This document shows positions 46,101 to 57,482 of a DNA stretch of 64,000 bases, in pieces. The DNA is from Cladorrhinum sp. PSN259 (Eukaryota > Ascomycota > Sordariomycetes > Sordariales > Podosporaceae). The position numbers and the translations under genes are program-made. Under the pieces are notes generated by a model, which saw only the letters and a list, made by a program, of their open reading frames with translations, was not told the DNA's origin and did no database searches. Numbering within the stretch: position 1 is the first letter of the stretch; the number at the start of each line of letters is the position of its first letter. The DNA is taken from assembly GCA_033725935.1 (NCBI GenBank), contig MU867063.1, forward strand, positions 1,223,093-1,287,092, read 5' to 3'.

Positions 46101-48595
46101 GAGATAGTTGGGATGGAAATTGATGGTAGCGTAAGTTGAGGCACCGAAATCGAGGGAATCGAGAGCGAAGGCAATGTGACCTGCGGCACCGAGATTGAGG
46201 GGATAGAGATCGATGGTAATGTAACCTGTGGTATTGATATCGAGGGGATTGACAGTGAAGGAATGGATATTGACGGTACTGTTACCGAAGGTCGTGGGCC
46301 CGAGGCCGACGGAAGAAAGAGAGTAGGCAAGGTCAATTGTGGGGTAGATATTGAAGGAATAGATAGCGATGGTATAGAAAAGGACGGTAGAGTGAACTGC
46401 GGAATCGATATCGAGGGAATAGAGATCGATGGTATGCTAATCTGCGGTACCGAAATTGAAGGAATCGACACGGATGGTAGAGTGATTTGTGGAACCGATA
46501 TCGACGGCACCGACAGAGTCGGTAGAACCAGCGATGACAATGAGAGTGGTGGGACGCTCACTGATGGGACTGAGATAGGCGGAAGGAACGGGATTGAGAT
46601 TGGAGGGATCGAAATCGAAGGAATAGGTATTGATGGCAGTGAGATGGTTGGGAGGACCAAAGATGGTATGGAAAGAGTCGGGAACACGAGCGATGGAACC
46701 GATACCGGCGGCAGTGACGGAAGGGAGATTTGCGGGACCGAAACTAACGGAGTAGATATCGATGGAAATGACAGTGTTGGGAGAACCACTGTTGGGACCG
46801 AGAATGAAGGAAGGCTCAGTGACGGAACCGAAGGTCTTGGAACAGATGCCGTGGGAAGCGAGATGCTAGGCAAAGTCGGAATAACGATTGGTGGCACCGA
46901 GATTGACGGCAAAGATATAGATGGTATAGAAAAGGTTGGAATACTAAGCGTTGGGAGAACGATCGAGGGAAGCACCACCGAAGGTACTGAGATTGGCGGT
47001 GCTGATACTGACGGTACTGTGGGCAATGACAGTGGGGGGAGGAAAATGGATGGGACGGAGATGGTAGGAATACTCAATGTCGATAAAACGAGCGATGGTA
47101 CTGATATAGATGGTATTGTGGTCGGTGGTATTGAGAATGGAGGCAGTGACAGTGAGGGGAGGGAAAAGGAGGGGACAGAGATAGGCGGAATGCTGAGTGT
47201 CGGTAAAACGATCGAGGGGATAGAGAAAGGAGGCAGTGACAAGGTTGGTAGGCTCAAAGTCGGCAATACGAGCGAAGGCACTGACACTGAGGGCGTTGAT
47301 GACCGCGGTACTGATAGACTTGGCAGTGAAAGCGAAGGAATAGATAGCGTAGGGACCGATATTATAGGCGGAGGAATTGACGACAAGCTAATCGGAGGCA
47401 GCGACAGCGATGGTAGTGATATTGGTGGAATACTCAAAGTCGGCAAGACTAGCGAGGGGATCGATATCGAGGGAAAATCTAGCTGCGGCGCTGTTGGGAT
47501 CGCGATCGAAGGCAGCGATAGTGTAGGCAGCGTGAACGGCGGCAGTGATAGACTGGGAAGGCTTAAAGTAGGCAAGACCAGCGAAGGCAAAACTACCGAG
47601 GGTGCCGATGGCTGCGAGAATGACGGGATCGCAATCGTTGGCAGAGAGAGCGAGGGCAAAGACAGCGGTGGGATTGATAGCGTCGGTAGCTGAATTGATG
47701 GCAATGATATCGAAGGGATTGATACCGAGGGCAATGACGGCCGTGGCACCGACGAGATAGATGGCAAGGCAATAGTCGGTAGAGAAATAGGAGGCAACGA
47801 TAACGACGGGAGAGAAACAGGGGGGATTGAAAACTGCGGCAAAGTGAATGTTGTCAACTGAGGCAACTGGATGGACGGTGCCGATACTGATGGAATAGAG
47901 ATGACCGGTATCGAAGGTAGCTGGCGCTCAGTGACCGTAACCGTCCTAATAGCACAGACGGCAGGGGCTTCTACTGTGATGGTCCTGAAAGAGAACGGCG
48001 GCTCGACTGTGACTGTTGTGATGGAAGCTGGGCTTGCTTCTGAGGCTGTGCTTTCAAATATCCCCAGAGCACTGAGTACTGCTCCTGTATCTGGGTTTGG
48101 AAGCTGTTGAGGAGCAACCACATCGGCCTCGAGGGCTGCGAGGGCAGGATTGTTGTGTGGAGCAGGAGGAAGGAGAAGATCGAGAACCCCGTCCAGAAGC
48201 CCGACCACGCTCGGCAGCACATTCGGAAGGATCCCGTTTACCACGGACAGAAGACCCGATACCAAGCCCGTTGGCCTTTGGGGATCCGGAGTCAACGCCG
48301 TGAGCAACTGTGTGAGTTGGTCAGGCGTTAGTTGAGCCAGGAGAGCTGCTGCTGGATCCACAGTTTGCCGTTCCCTCAATGATGTCTCATGAAAGACCTG
48401 ACCCTTGCCAAAATCCGGTGGAGGCAGAGCCCCTTCAGCAACCGATGACCCTTCAGCATCGACGGCGAGCGAGTCGGCCTGATCGTCGGTGTCGGGTGTA
48501 TATGTTATCGTCGATAGGTCTTGAAGGTCCAACGGGACAGCCGTGACCACGAGGCCACGAAGGACAAGAGGTGTGAAAAGAACGAAGCGCCTCAT
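43192..48595 (-). CDS. Giant GH18 class III chitinase-like wall protein, predicted catalytically dead
   Basis: Two exons, complement(43192..43471,43542..48595), with a 70-bp intron (GTAAGT, ACCAG) rebuilding VFQWSRTLGDGIV; 1,777 residues. A signal peptide (MRRFVLFTPLVLRGLVVTAV) is followed by a region with QLTPDQLTQLLTALT and hydrophobic helices. From about residue 228 to about 1270 the protein is a pentapeptide array of form [L/I]-P-[S/T/P]-[L/I/V]-S, Cys-free. After a Pro/Thr linker, the C-terminal 320 residues form a GH18 domain: VVVYYGQSE, IMVLGFITAI, KKILLSIGGATSN, VDGFDLDKND, FLSAAPQCIYPD, NFVWPQFFNN and NLGGLMIWDG. In hevamine-type enzymes the acid/base residue is the Glu of DGxDxDxE and a Tyr of FYNN assists. 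Here these are Asn1609 and Phe1666, while the preceding Asp1607 remains. I infer a chitin-binding or structural wall protein rather than an enzyme. Confidence 0.88.
44790..47915 (-). repeat. 15-nt coding repeat array (pentapeptide LPSIS-type)
   Basis: About 3.1 kb of degenerate 15-base periodicity inside the GH18-like gene, encoding roughly 200 copies of a five-residue unit [L/I]P[S/T/P][L/I/V][S/Q]. Some higher-order patterns repeat (for example SIPSISVPQ[IV]TLPS-type and IPTLPPLSIP-type stretches), suggesting rounds of local duplication. The complementary strand also stays open, reading Gly/Asp/Glu/Ile-rich, for 505 codons at 46176-47693. Confidence 0.85.
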
Positions 48596-50971
48596 CTTCG
48601 CTTCTGGCCTAACCTGGCTCGCTGCTTGCCTTCCTCCTTCTCCAGCTCCCGGATGCCCCTCTTGCCATGAAGATATATAACAATTCCATCACTGCGATTT
48701 GATCTTGCAAAACGCGTCGAGAAGATGGAATGCCCCCACCATTCTTGCGAGTCGATCCTCATAGTAAACAAAGCCATGTTCAATCGACCCAGAGAGAAAC
48801 AACTGCCATCTCTATTCCCCCCATGTTCTCCTCAACCATAGCGTCTCAGTCGTTTGTCCCTGGAATGCCGAGAGTCGCGTATACCCGCTGTCTAAAAACA
48901 CGGCCCGCAAAAAGGGTCCTGGGGAATGATGCCGCCATTGTCTCTGCACTTGCAGCCGCTTGTCAAAACAAATAATCGAAATATAAGGAACTGGCCAAAC
49001 GAAACCAAGAAAGGCATCTACACTTTGTAGATGGTTGCTAGACGAGAATGGATAGGTGTAAGCACGTATCCTGAGTTTTTGAAGAGGATACTCATGATTC
49101 CTTGGATGAACGCTTGTTAATTGAGGTGTACATATTGAAAGATTTGGCTGGACTCAAGTCCCGCTTGGGTCTTGCTCGACGCTGACTTTCTCCGCGATCA
49201 TGATGCGCATACACACTGTGTAGAAAACGCGTCGTGGGGAGGGCTCGGCTCAAGTATCTGGGAGAATCAATGTTTCATGAGGCAATTGCGGTTGTCTAAA
49301 ACAGCACGCTACACAAAAGACAAGATGCGGATAATCGCGATGCTGATCAATTTTCAAACCAGAGCAGTCATCGAGTGAGGGGTTCTGGCGCGGCCTATGT
49401 GTATTCAACAACTCATCATTTCCGTGCTCACTTTTTGGCGCGTCTGTCCATTGGCCTCACATTTTTGTAAGGAGGGGAAGCTCCGGCCCTGAGTTCTGGA
49501 CTCTGGGCGCTCTGTAGATGATGCTTAATATTACCCAGCCGGCATCCTCAGTTCGGCGTTGGGTTGCATCCATTTTCAGACTGGCCCCATGGTCTACTTG
49601 TGACAATGAAAGCGTGGCCGGGCGAAGGAGGAGAAAATGAGGGCTTTGGGTCTCTTTGCTTTGTATTCGGCAACCCCCGGATTGGCCCCATTCCGGTCAA
49701 AAAGAGGGTTGTCGAATCTCGATAATGAGATTTCTCATAGATCGTCATGGACCTGTTCGGGCGGACCGGATGCTTGAAATCAGAAAGGCAAACGGGGAGA
49801 CAGGCAGAACGGAAGATTCTGGTGACCTGTGCTTTCTGCTTAGAACCTAAAGGATCCATGATTTGCGGTTAGCCGGGTTGGTCAGCGTTCGCAGCGTGAT
49901 GTGTCCCCACGGCGTGAGTGTGTGAGGGTTTTTCAGGTGGATGCGACTGCGACTGCGACGGGACTGCTGCGGCCTGTCAGTTCCATTTCCAGGTTGCCCA
50001 ATCCCCAAACTTGAAGCCACGACTCGTAAGGAAGCCGCGGAGAGGAAAAAAATCTGGGCTGGCACACGGGATGACTTTGGGACCACCTCACCAGGCACCT
50101 CACTTCGAGCTGCACAAAAGGAAAGAATTGTCTGGACCAAATTTGATTCGAGGTTCAAACTCTATTTTTGATAAAAATCTGCAAGTATGCAGGTTGAAGA
50201 TTCTTTCGCTTTCGATGGGTTTGGAAATGAGTGGCCTAAACTTAGACAAAAATAATTCTGTGACTTGTGCGGCAACAGCAACAACTCCTTGGTGATGATC
50301 CGGAAGGGGATGAAGCGTAATTTGGCAGGCGTGCAGCCGCTCCATGAATGGAAGGGAATATGATTGGCTAAAGGGGCTCGGCTGAAGGTACCGAGCTACT
50401 TCAGGTTAGGGTTGGGTGTGGAGATGTCAAAATTCAAGACGAGACTCCCTTGCTTGTTGGAGACTCCGCGCGCAGTGTCCCCCTCGGTTCGTGCGAACAA
50501 GTCAACTGCCCGACCTTATTCTTTGGCAGCATGAAGGCAAAACCAGGTGGACAGCCCGCCGCCTCACCATGGCGAGGGCTCCAAACTTTTCCAAGCCAAG
50601 TCCATCATTCTCATTCCATTCCTCCCACAACCCAAACCGATGCCCAGCACACTCGCATCATCACCATCACCAACCCCATCCATCATCACCCTCGCCGCCA
50701 TCAGAGGCCGCTATCGCCGACGCGAAATAGTAATATTAGAGTGCGACACCAAAAGTCGACACTTGCACTCGCACTCACCCAACAACAACAACAAAAACAA
50801 CAACCCAGCGGATCGCCCATCTCCCGAGCCACCGAGCCCGCCGCTTGAGCACCATTGATCAAACTTCAGTTTCTCTTCCTCACACGACAACTCTCGTCGC
50901 CCTCGTCGTCCTTCCCCTATCTTCACCTTACTCCTTGAACACCACACGTTTCCGTCATTTCACTCGTCGCA
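48596..50971. other. Divergent intergenic region, GH18-like and IES4
   Basis: About 2.4 kb with no recognised gene. It should contain the promoter of the GH18-like gene at its left end and of IES4 at its right end. CA/CAT-rich leader-like sequence lies at 50640-50830. Open frames up to 132 codons near 50416-50848 are low-complexity translations of this tract. Confidence 0.5.
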
Positions 50972-51939
50972 ATGCCGCCTTCAAGCAAGAACACCGCTGC
51001 AACCAAGGATCGTCGGAAGTCAAGCAACAACAGCGGCACCACCGCGGCCTCTGGCACAGCTGCTGCAAGTCCCTCCAAGGATGCCAAAGTGGTCACCCTT
51101 AGAGTACCCAGCCACAAACTCCGAGCCATCCTTGACCCAGACTATGTTCAGCAGGAGGAAATTCCCATGAAGGACTCGCCTGGCACTTCCACAACCCTGG
51201 CTGCCGCGGCCAACTTCAACGCGGAGAATGTATCCGACTCTACTCCAGACACGCCGGCGGCTGGAACGCCTGCACCTCAATCCAGCATGGGCCCTCCAGT
51301 TGACGGTCCTAAGAAGAAGGGCGTCAAGAGAGGTGCAGCAACTGCTGCTAATGGCGAGCCCAAGGTTCGAGGAAAACCCGGTCCCAAGAAGAAGCAGAGA
51401 CTGTAAGTATTTCTTCTCTCCCCTTCTGCTTGCTCACGCGTGCTACTGCCCCTATCTACTTTCCCTTGAGCGATGCGCTTTTAAACATTGAACCTTGCCT
51501 TTATAAAGCCCGTTGCTAATACAATTCCTACCGCAGTGAGGATGGAACTATTGAAGGTGGCAGAGCTAGCTTGGGTGCTCACAAGCTCGGCCCCAAGGCC
51601 AACCAAGGTGCGATCAATGCCGGTCTCCGGGCCCTTGATCGCTCGGGCAAACCATGCCGGAAGTGGACCAGGGGCGGCTTCACACTCAAGAGCTTCACGG
51701 GTGTCGTCTGGGAGATTCCCCGGTGGACCGCCCCGGTGACGATTGCTCCTGAGATGTCGACGGATTCCTCAACTCCGGCATCGGCCGAAGGCAGCAGCAA
51801 GGAGAACAAGGAGGAGGTCAACAGCCAGCAACTCAAGAGCGAGGCAAGCAACACTGGCGGCGACATTGAGATGACGAGTGCCCCCCCAAGCATTGCGGCA
51901 GCCCCATCACCGGCACCGATGGCCATCTCGGCTGCCTAA
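50972..51939 (+). CDS. ies4: INO80 chromatin-remodelling complex subunit Ies4
   Basis: Predicted Ies4-family subunit of INO80, a nuclear nucleosome remodeller; yeast Ies4 is a Mec1/Tel1 target linking INO80 to checkpoint signalling. Exons 50972..51402 and 51537..51939, joined by a 134-bp intron (GTAAGT, branch GCTAAT, acceptor CGCAG), give 277 residues. The first part holds a Ser/Thr/Ala-rich tail, then VVTLRVPSHKLRAIL (the N-terminal family motif), and a basic GKPGPKKKQRL block. The junction rebuilds RLEDGTIEGG, leading into the signature LGAHKLGPKANQGAINAGL, ALDRSGKPCRKWTRGGF and LKSFTGVVWEIPRW. The C-terminal 90 residues are Ser/Ala/Glu-rich and disordered. There are Ser/Thr-Pro and SQ-type sites, including NSQQ in the tail. 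Confidence 0.9.
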
Positions 51940-53903
51940 GTTCATTTTCTTTCTCAGTTATCCATCTTCGTCAATACCTTTCGGATACAGCTTCCTGTAT
52001 GCGATCATTCTGCAACTTTTCAAGACTGTCATTTTTTATGGAGTTTATGGTATCGTACAAACAGGATGGAGTTTTGGCGCGTGCCATCACGGGCAGGGAA
52101 AACGGAACATGGGGCATGTTCCTTCATAAGGATGCACTTTGGCCAATGTGCGCAAGGCGTTTTGGGTGTATATGGAATGAATCTATTTGAGCCTGTCACT
52201 AAATTGGTTTTCGTGGAATTTCTTCAAGCGATTCCAAATATGTACATTATTTCATCATGGCGCCTTACTTGGGGAGTTGTAATATTTTCGTTTGGCAAAA
52301 ACAGCAGCAAAGCATTTTTAAAGGAGTAAAGAGGCAATAGAGACTCAGCATCGAGCAGGGATTATAACAATACCAGGTGGATAATCGTTTCTGTATTTAC
52401 TATTTGCATCTTTACTTTTACTTTATGTCGGGCACTTTGAGGGCACGAGTATGGATATATGTGCATATTTTCCGTGCATTCCTTGGATCTCTCGGAACTG
52501 CGAGACAATGCTGGTTGGTGGTTCAGCGAAGTATTTTCACGGCTTGTCCCGCTGATCATGAAAGACGGAGAGTTCCAGGACGGTGCGGTGTGCCTTGGTT
52601 TTTTCTTTCAGTGCCCTCATCCGGAATGACTCGGGATCGTTCAACCGCCGATGCAGGCTCAACAGAGCATCCATGGGCAATCAGGCCTATCATTGACTTT
52701 TTGACCCGGCGACGAAACCGAGTTTCGGGGTGAGAGGCATCAGCTACCGGTAGGCAATGATGAGACAGCATGGATGGAACAGGCAGGAAGGATGCAAAAA
52801 ACTTGGAACGGTACTTCCTCTTGGACCTCAGACACTGCTGAGTCGACCACGAACCATGACCATGACAGGAGGTTCCGGCATGGATGAGTCCAGCTGGTCT
52901 GTCCCGACGCAATCGCACCGGTGAATTACGTACCTATCCTAAAATTGGAGATCCTGATGTACTCATTGGCTCATTGGATATGGGTTGAAACGGTGTATTG
53001 TCGTCAATGAGTTCGGAGCTGCCCACCTTCTTAACCAGAGGAGGAGAATTCTGGCAGGGGGGTCTAGACGAGAGGTGGAGGAGATGGTGTGCTGTTCGGG
53101 GACGTGAAGTACCTAATTGCTTCACGGACAATATATGCCCGAGTTTCTGAAGCATTCGGCATGCTCTCAACCTTCAGATTGAAGAGCAGTAGCAAGGTGC
53201 TAAGACTATCATGTTGTTTAAGATGAAGATTACAAATCAATCCATGATGAAAAGAATTAGACCCCATATTCTGACCAGGTGCCCAAGATCACTTTACCGC
53301 TTCCCCGGCTCACTGTATGGTATCCAATGATCAGAACTCCAAAAGCGAATCTGGTATAAATAACGATTAACAAAGTATCAAGTTCGCCTCAGGCGTCCCC
53401 CACCTGAGCTGTCGGGTATCTTTGAACGGGCATAGGCGCTCGGTTGCCTGTGGGTCCTCGTCCTCGCGAATTGGGGCCCCATGATCCGCTAAAGAATCGA
53501 CCCCACTGATACTCCAACAGCGGAGGTTCCACTGTCTGCCACTCACTGCCGTGAACATCCACCCGCCAGCTTGACCTCTGACCATGACATAGCGTCGGGT
53601 CAACAGCAACTCGCCTCTTGCAATACCATCGTTCTGTCCGACACGAGCCAGTACAACAATCTACAGACCAGAATATCGGATCCTTGATTACAGAATCCAG
53701 ACATCAGACGCACGGGATCACAGCAGTCCGAACGGGTGGTCACAGGCGTCCGACGCTCCAGAATCGTCACTACACTATCAAGAGTTCCACTTTCGCCCCC
53801 TCCCTCTCTTCCCGACCTCCCTTCTATAGCGACCGAGTCACGCTTTCTGTAGCTGCCCTCACTACGGGCAGCTCAGTAGCTCGAACCTCAATTCATAATC
53901 AAA
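51940..53903. other. Intergenic between IES4 and the RanBPM/Gid1 gene
   Basis: About 2 kb with no recognised gene; it contains the IES4 3' region and the next gene's promoter. Frames up to 120 codons on both strands have no recognisable features. Confidence 0.5.
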
Positions 53904-56691
53904 ATGACGAACCCATATCAGCAGCAACAGCATGGCTCGTCTTCAACCAACAACTTCGGCGATAACCACTCCCTACCACCCCTCAATGTGCGGAGAACTT
54001 CCTACGCTTCCGTTGTTTCCGGGTCCCAACAGGCAGCTCCTCGTCCAGCAACTCGTTCCTCTGCAGCAGCCTTCTCAAACATCTTAAACCCTTCACCAGA
54101 CAGCGACAACGCCTATAACCAAGGCCAGAACCAATTCATCGATCCGACGATAAACCTGCCAGGCATGACGCACACATCACGAAATGGGGCCTCGGCCGCC
54201 GATGACAGGAACTCAACCCCGGTTCAGAACGCTTTTTGGACGCCAAACGCCGTCTCGGCCGCATTCATGAATCTTTGCGATAAGAATTCTCATTTCGACC
54301 TCGGTAGACCAGAAAACGACAATGGCGTTTATGACTCGGCGGGTGCTGGCGCCAACCCCTCTCCATACGATTTACAAGCCACGGGATTTCTAGCACCATC
54401 ATACCTCCGAGGATCCGTATATCTTCAAAAGTTAGAAGAGAAGCACAGAGCGCGGATAATAGCAGAAAGGGAACGGGAGATGTCTGGGCCAATACCACAG
54501 TCGAGGAGCGGGTTGGCAAGTAATGGAAACGGTCACCATGCATCCTCGCCACATGGTCCTAAGCTTCATCATTCAAGCGGAGCAGCTCATAGGGGTGTGG
54601 CGTTTGAGGTCGTCGAAAAGGGTGCTGGGGCAACAGCCGAGGAGACTGACGGTGTAAGCCCATTGCCGTCCAAGTGGAACAAATTTGACAAGGAGTCGAC
54701 CCTTGAGATATCCAATGAAGGATACGAAGTGAGTTGCACGGGGAGACAAGCGAGTGACCACGAGGCATCGGCAGTGAGAGCAGATAACTGGATGGATCCC
54801 GCGTGTGGCGTGTATTACTTCGAGGTCCTGATTCTTAATCGGAAGCGGGGCGGATCTGAAGAGTATACTTCTCCTTTCGCTGATAGATGTAGAAAGAGTG
54901 CTAACATAAAGCAAGTAGTATACCAATTGGCATAGGATTTTCATCCAAGTCAGCTTCTCTCGCTCGGGCACCGGGTTGGGAACCCGAAAGCTGGGGTTAT
55001 CATGGTGATGACGGGAATTGCTTTGCTGCACAAAACGTGGGGAAGCCGTATGGCCCAAAGTTTGGTCCAGGGGATACAATCGGCTGTTTGGTAAACTTCA
55101 GAAAGGGTCATGCCCTCTTTACCAAGAACGGCAGAGAGTTGAGTAAGTTGAAGATGACTGTGCATTTTTGCTTAAGCCTTGGGTGTGCTAATGTTTTGCA
55201 CCAGAGGTCGCGTTCCGAGACATAAACTTTAAGGACATCAAAGGGAAGCTTTACCCGGTTGTTGGCCTCAAGAAAAACGGTGATCATATTTGGGCCAACT
55301 TTGGTCAAGTGCCGTTCATGTTCGACATTGACGGTTACATGAAGGTGCGTTCAACTTTCCGATTCCACAGTACTAGTTCATCACAGCAATATCAAATGGC
55401 AAGTGCCAGTAACTGCATCTGGGTCGACCGTGCTACCCTTCATGTACCTGCCACTGTTTCCAGTCACCCCTCGCCACGCCACGAGACCTGTCATCCACGG
55501 CAGGCATGAGCCACCGGAGCCAGAGCCAGATAACTTCCTGGTCTTGAGCAATCCCCAGTTGCAACTTATTTGTGTTTCTCTCCTCCCATAGTCAAATTTT
55601 TGAAGCCCATTCTCAGCACTGTTGCACAAAATCTCTCTTAAACCCCGAACATCCACTAATCACAATGTGTAAACAGAAAGAAATAGATATGGTCGCCGAA
55701 GAAATCCGCCTTGCGGACACCAGAAAACACCTTGCACCTGACCTCACAGAGACCAAGCTTATTCAGCAACTTGTTCTCCAGTTCTTACAGCACGATGGAT
55801 ATGTTGAAACAGCCAGGGCGTTTGCGGAGGAGATTCACGCCGAGAAGTCGGCCCTGAGGCTGAGTCATAAGGAGCCAGTCACAGGTATCAACATCAAGGA
55901 TGATGAGGACGCGAATAATCGGCAGCGGATCAGGAGGGCAATATTGGAAGGGGATATTGATAAGGCTATGGAGCTTACAGATACACATTACCCGACTGTG
56001 TTGCGGGATAGTGAGCAGGTCTTTTTTCGGTTGAGGTGTAGAAAATTTATTGAGATGATTAGGAGGGAGGCTGAGCTGAACATGATTTTGAGTTCGAGAA
56101 GGGGAGGTGGGGCCGGGGGTGCAGGTGGGGGTGAGTTTGAGGATGAGGAGATGCTTGATGATGAAGAGGACGATGACGGCTGGGAAGAGGAAGGGGATGA
56201 CGGAGTGGCTTTGAGCAGGAAAAAGAGGGATGCACATGAACCTTACGAGGCTGATTTGGCGAGGTTGGAGAAGCTGTCGCAGGAGGCCATTGCGTACGGT
56301 CAGGAACTCAGGACTCAGTTTGCGTCCTCGGATGGTGATGTCAGGCCGGAGATTTCGAAGCATCTAGATGAAATCTTCGCCTTGATTGCTTATAGCAATC
56401 CTTTGACAGTTCCTGCCGTGGCGCATTTGCTAGATGGGACTGGGCGGGTCACCGTTGCGGAAGAGTTGAATTCGGCTATTTTGAGTAAGCCTTATTGTTC
56501 TTTCTTTCTTCAAACAGGTTTACTAACAGAAGTGAATAGCGTCCTTGGGAAAATCTTCGAGAGCCGCATTGGGTAATGTATATGCCCAGACTTGTGTCCT
56601 GCTGGAGGAACTAAGAAAGGATGGAGGGGATGGAGCATTTGTCAGAATGGAGGATGTCATTAGGCAGATTCCTCCGAGTACCTTGCTTTAG
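53904..56691 (+). CDS. gid1: RanBPM/Gid1 (Vid30-like) SPRY-LisH-CTLH-CRA protein
   Basis: Predicted scaffold/substrate-arm subunit of the GID/CTLH E3 ubiquitin ligase, which in yeast degrades gluconeogenic enzymes. I rebuilt five exons, 53904..54862, 54919..55142, 55205..55344, 55677..56484 and 56540..56691, giving 760 residues. After a Ser/Asn/Pro-rich tail the SPRY domain spans about 255-440: YYFEVLILNRKR, IGIGFSSKSASLARAPGWEP, ESWGYHGDDGNCF, FGPGDTIGCLVNFRKGHALF and LYPVVGLKKNGDHIWANFGQ. LisH is about 467-499 (ETKLIQQLVLQFLQHDGYVE), CTLH about 522-578 (RIRRAILEGDIDKAMEL), an acidic insert about 595-620, and CRA to the end (LNSAILTSLGKSSRAALGNV, VYAQTCVLLEELRKDGGDGA). Introns are GT-AG; the third, 332 bp, is unusually long. 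The acceptor of intron 1 is AAGTAG, a tandem choice. The stop is TAG at 56689, followed in frame by 65 open charged codons. Confidence 0.92.
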
Positions 56692-56889
56692 AGTTGTTGG
56701 AATAAGGAGAGGGATAAAGAGATGGATAAGGAGGTCTACGAGGAGATGAATGAGGAGACGAACGATGAGAGGAATCAGCAAGGGTATAAGAACAGGGGTA
56801 AGAAAAAGAAGCAGAAGAAGAAGGAGGATAGGAAGAAGGATATGAAGAAGGAGTGCAGGCGGAGGAATAGGAGGAACCAGAAGAATTGA
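56692..56889 (+). other. In-frame Lys/Glu/Arg-rich open extension after the Gid1 stop
   Basis: Directly after the TAG at 56689-56691 the same frame remains open for 65 codons to TGA at 56887-56889. The predicted peptide is extremely charged (runs such as GKKKKQKKKEDRKKDMKK). The DNA is almost entirely purine, so chance openness is likely. Readthrough or alternative splicing cannot be excluded. Confidence 0.4.
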
Positions 56890-57392
56890 TGACTGAAATG
56901 GGGCGGCGGAATCAGCAAAGAACAGGATGGCAGCGAAGCTGATAAGCGAAGTCTAAGGAAGCGGCGGAACAGGACAGACGGGCAGACGAGGCAGTTTTTT
57001 ATTATGTTACCTTACGTTATCCCTTATTCATCGAAGATTTTTCTCTTTTCTTTTTCTTTCTGCTTCGTCTATTATCAACGATCAATGCAGGGTTTTGCTT
57101 TTCTTATCAATTGATGTGAGAGTCTTTTTTTGAGAGGGGTTTCGTTTGGAGGAGGAATGTTCATTTGGGGGTTCTGTCTTTACGTTTTACTCATCGTCTT
57201 TTTCTTACTTTTAGAGGAGAGTATTTTTTGTTCTTTTGCGGGGGGGTGGTCTTGTTTACCTAACTCTTGCGAAGCTCAGATATCAATATCAAATCAGTAT
57301 CAGATATTTATCTTGACTCCTGACTCGGAGGGCGGATATGGTGTTCAGTGTAGGTACCTAGGTAAGTAGGTATGTATGAGTAGGTAAGGGGG

Positions 57393-57482
57393 AGAGGAAA
57401 GGAGGAGAGAGGAAAGGAGGAGAGAGGAAAGGAGGAGAGAGGAAAGGAGGAGAGAGGAAAGGAGGAGAGAGGAAAGGAGGAG
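57393..57482. repeat. 15-bp purine minisatellite, six copies
   Basis: Six tandem, essentially perfect copies of AGAGGAAAGGAGGAG, followed by a partial copy. One strand is all purine, a form able to make triplex or slipped structures. On the minus strand it reads as a Ser/Leu repeat, an artefact. Confidence 0.9.

Noticed and set aside
46176..47693. 505-codon open frame on the plus strand opposite the repeat array, Gly/Asp/Glu/Ile-rich
   Set aside because: It is the exact antisense of the LPSIS-type repeat; its periodic composition is forced by the complementary codons, and it has no start context or domain. The sense gene has a signal peptide, an intron and a GH18 domain.
50115..50165. Possible tRNA gene near a GGTTCAAACTC box-B-like string
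   Set aside because: No matching A box at the right spacing and the T-stem does not pair well.
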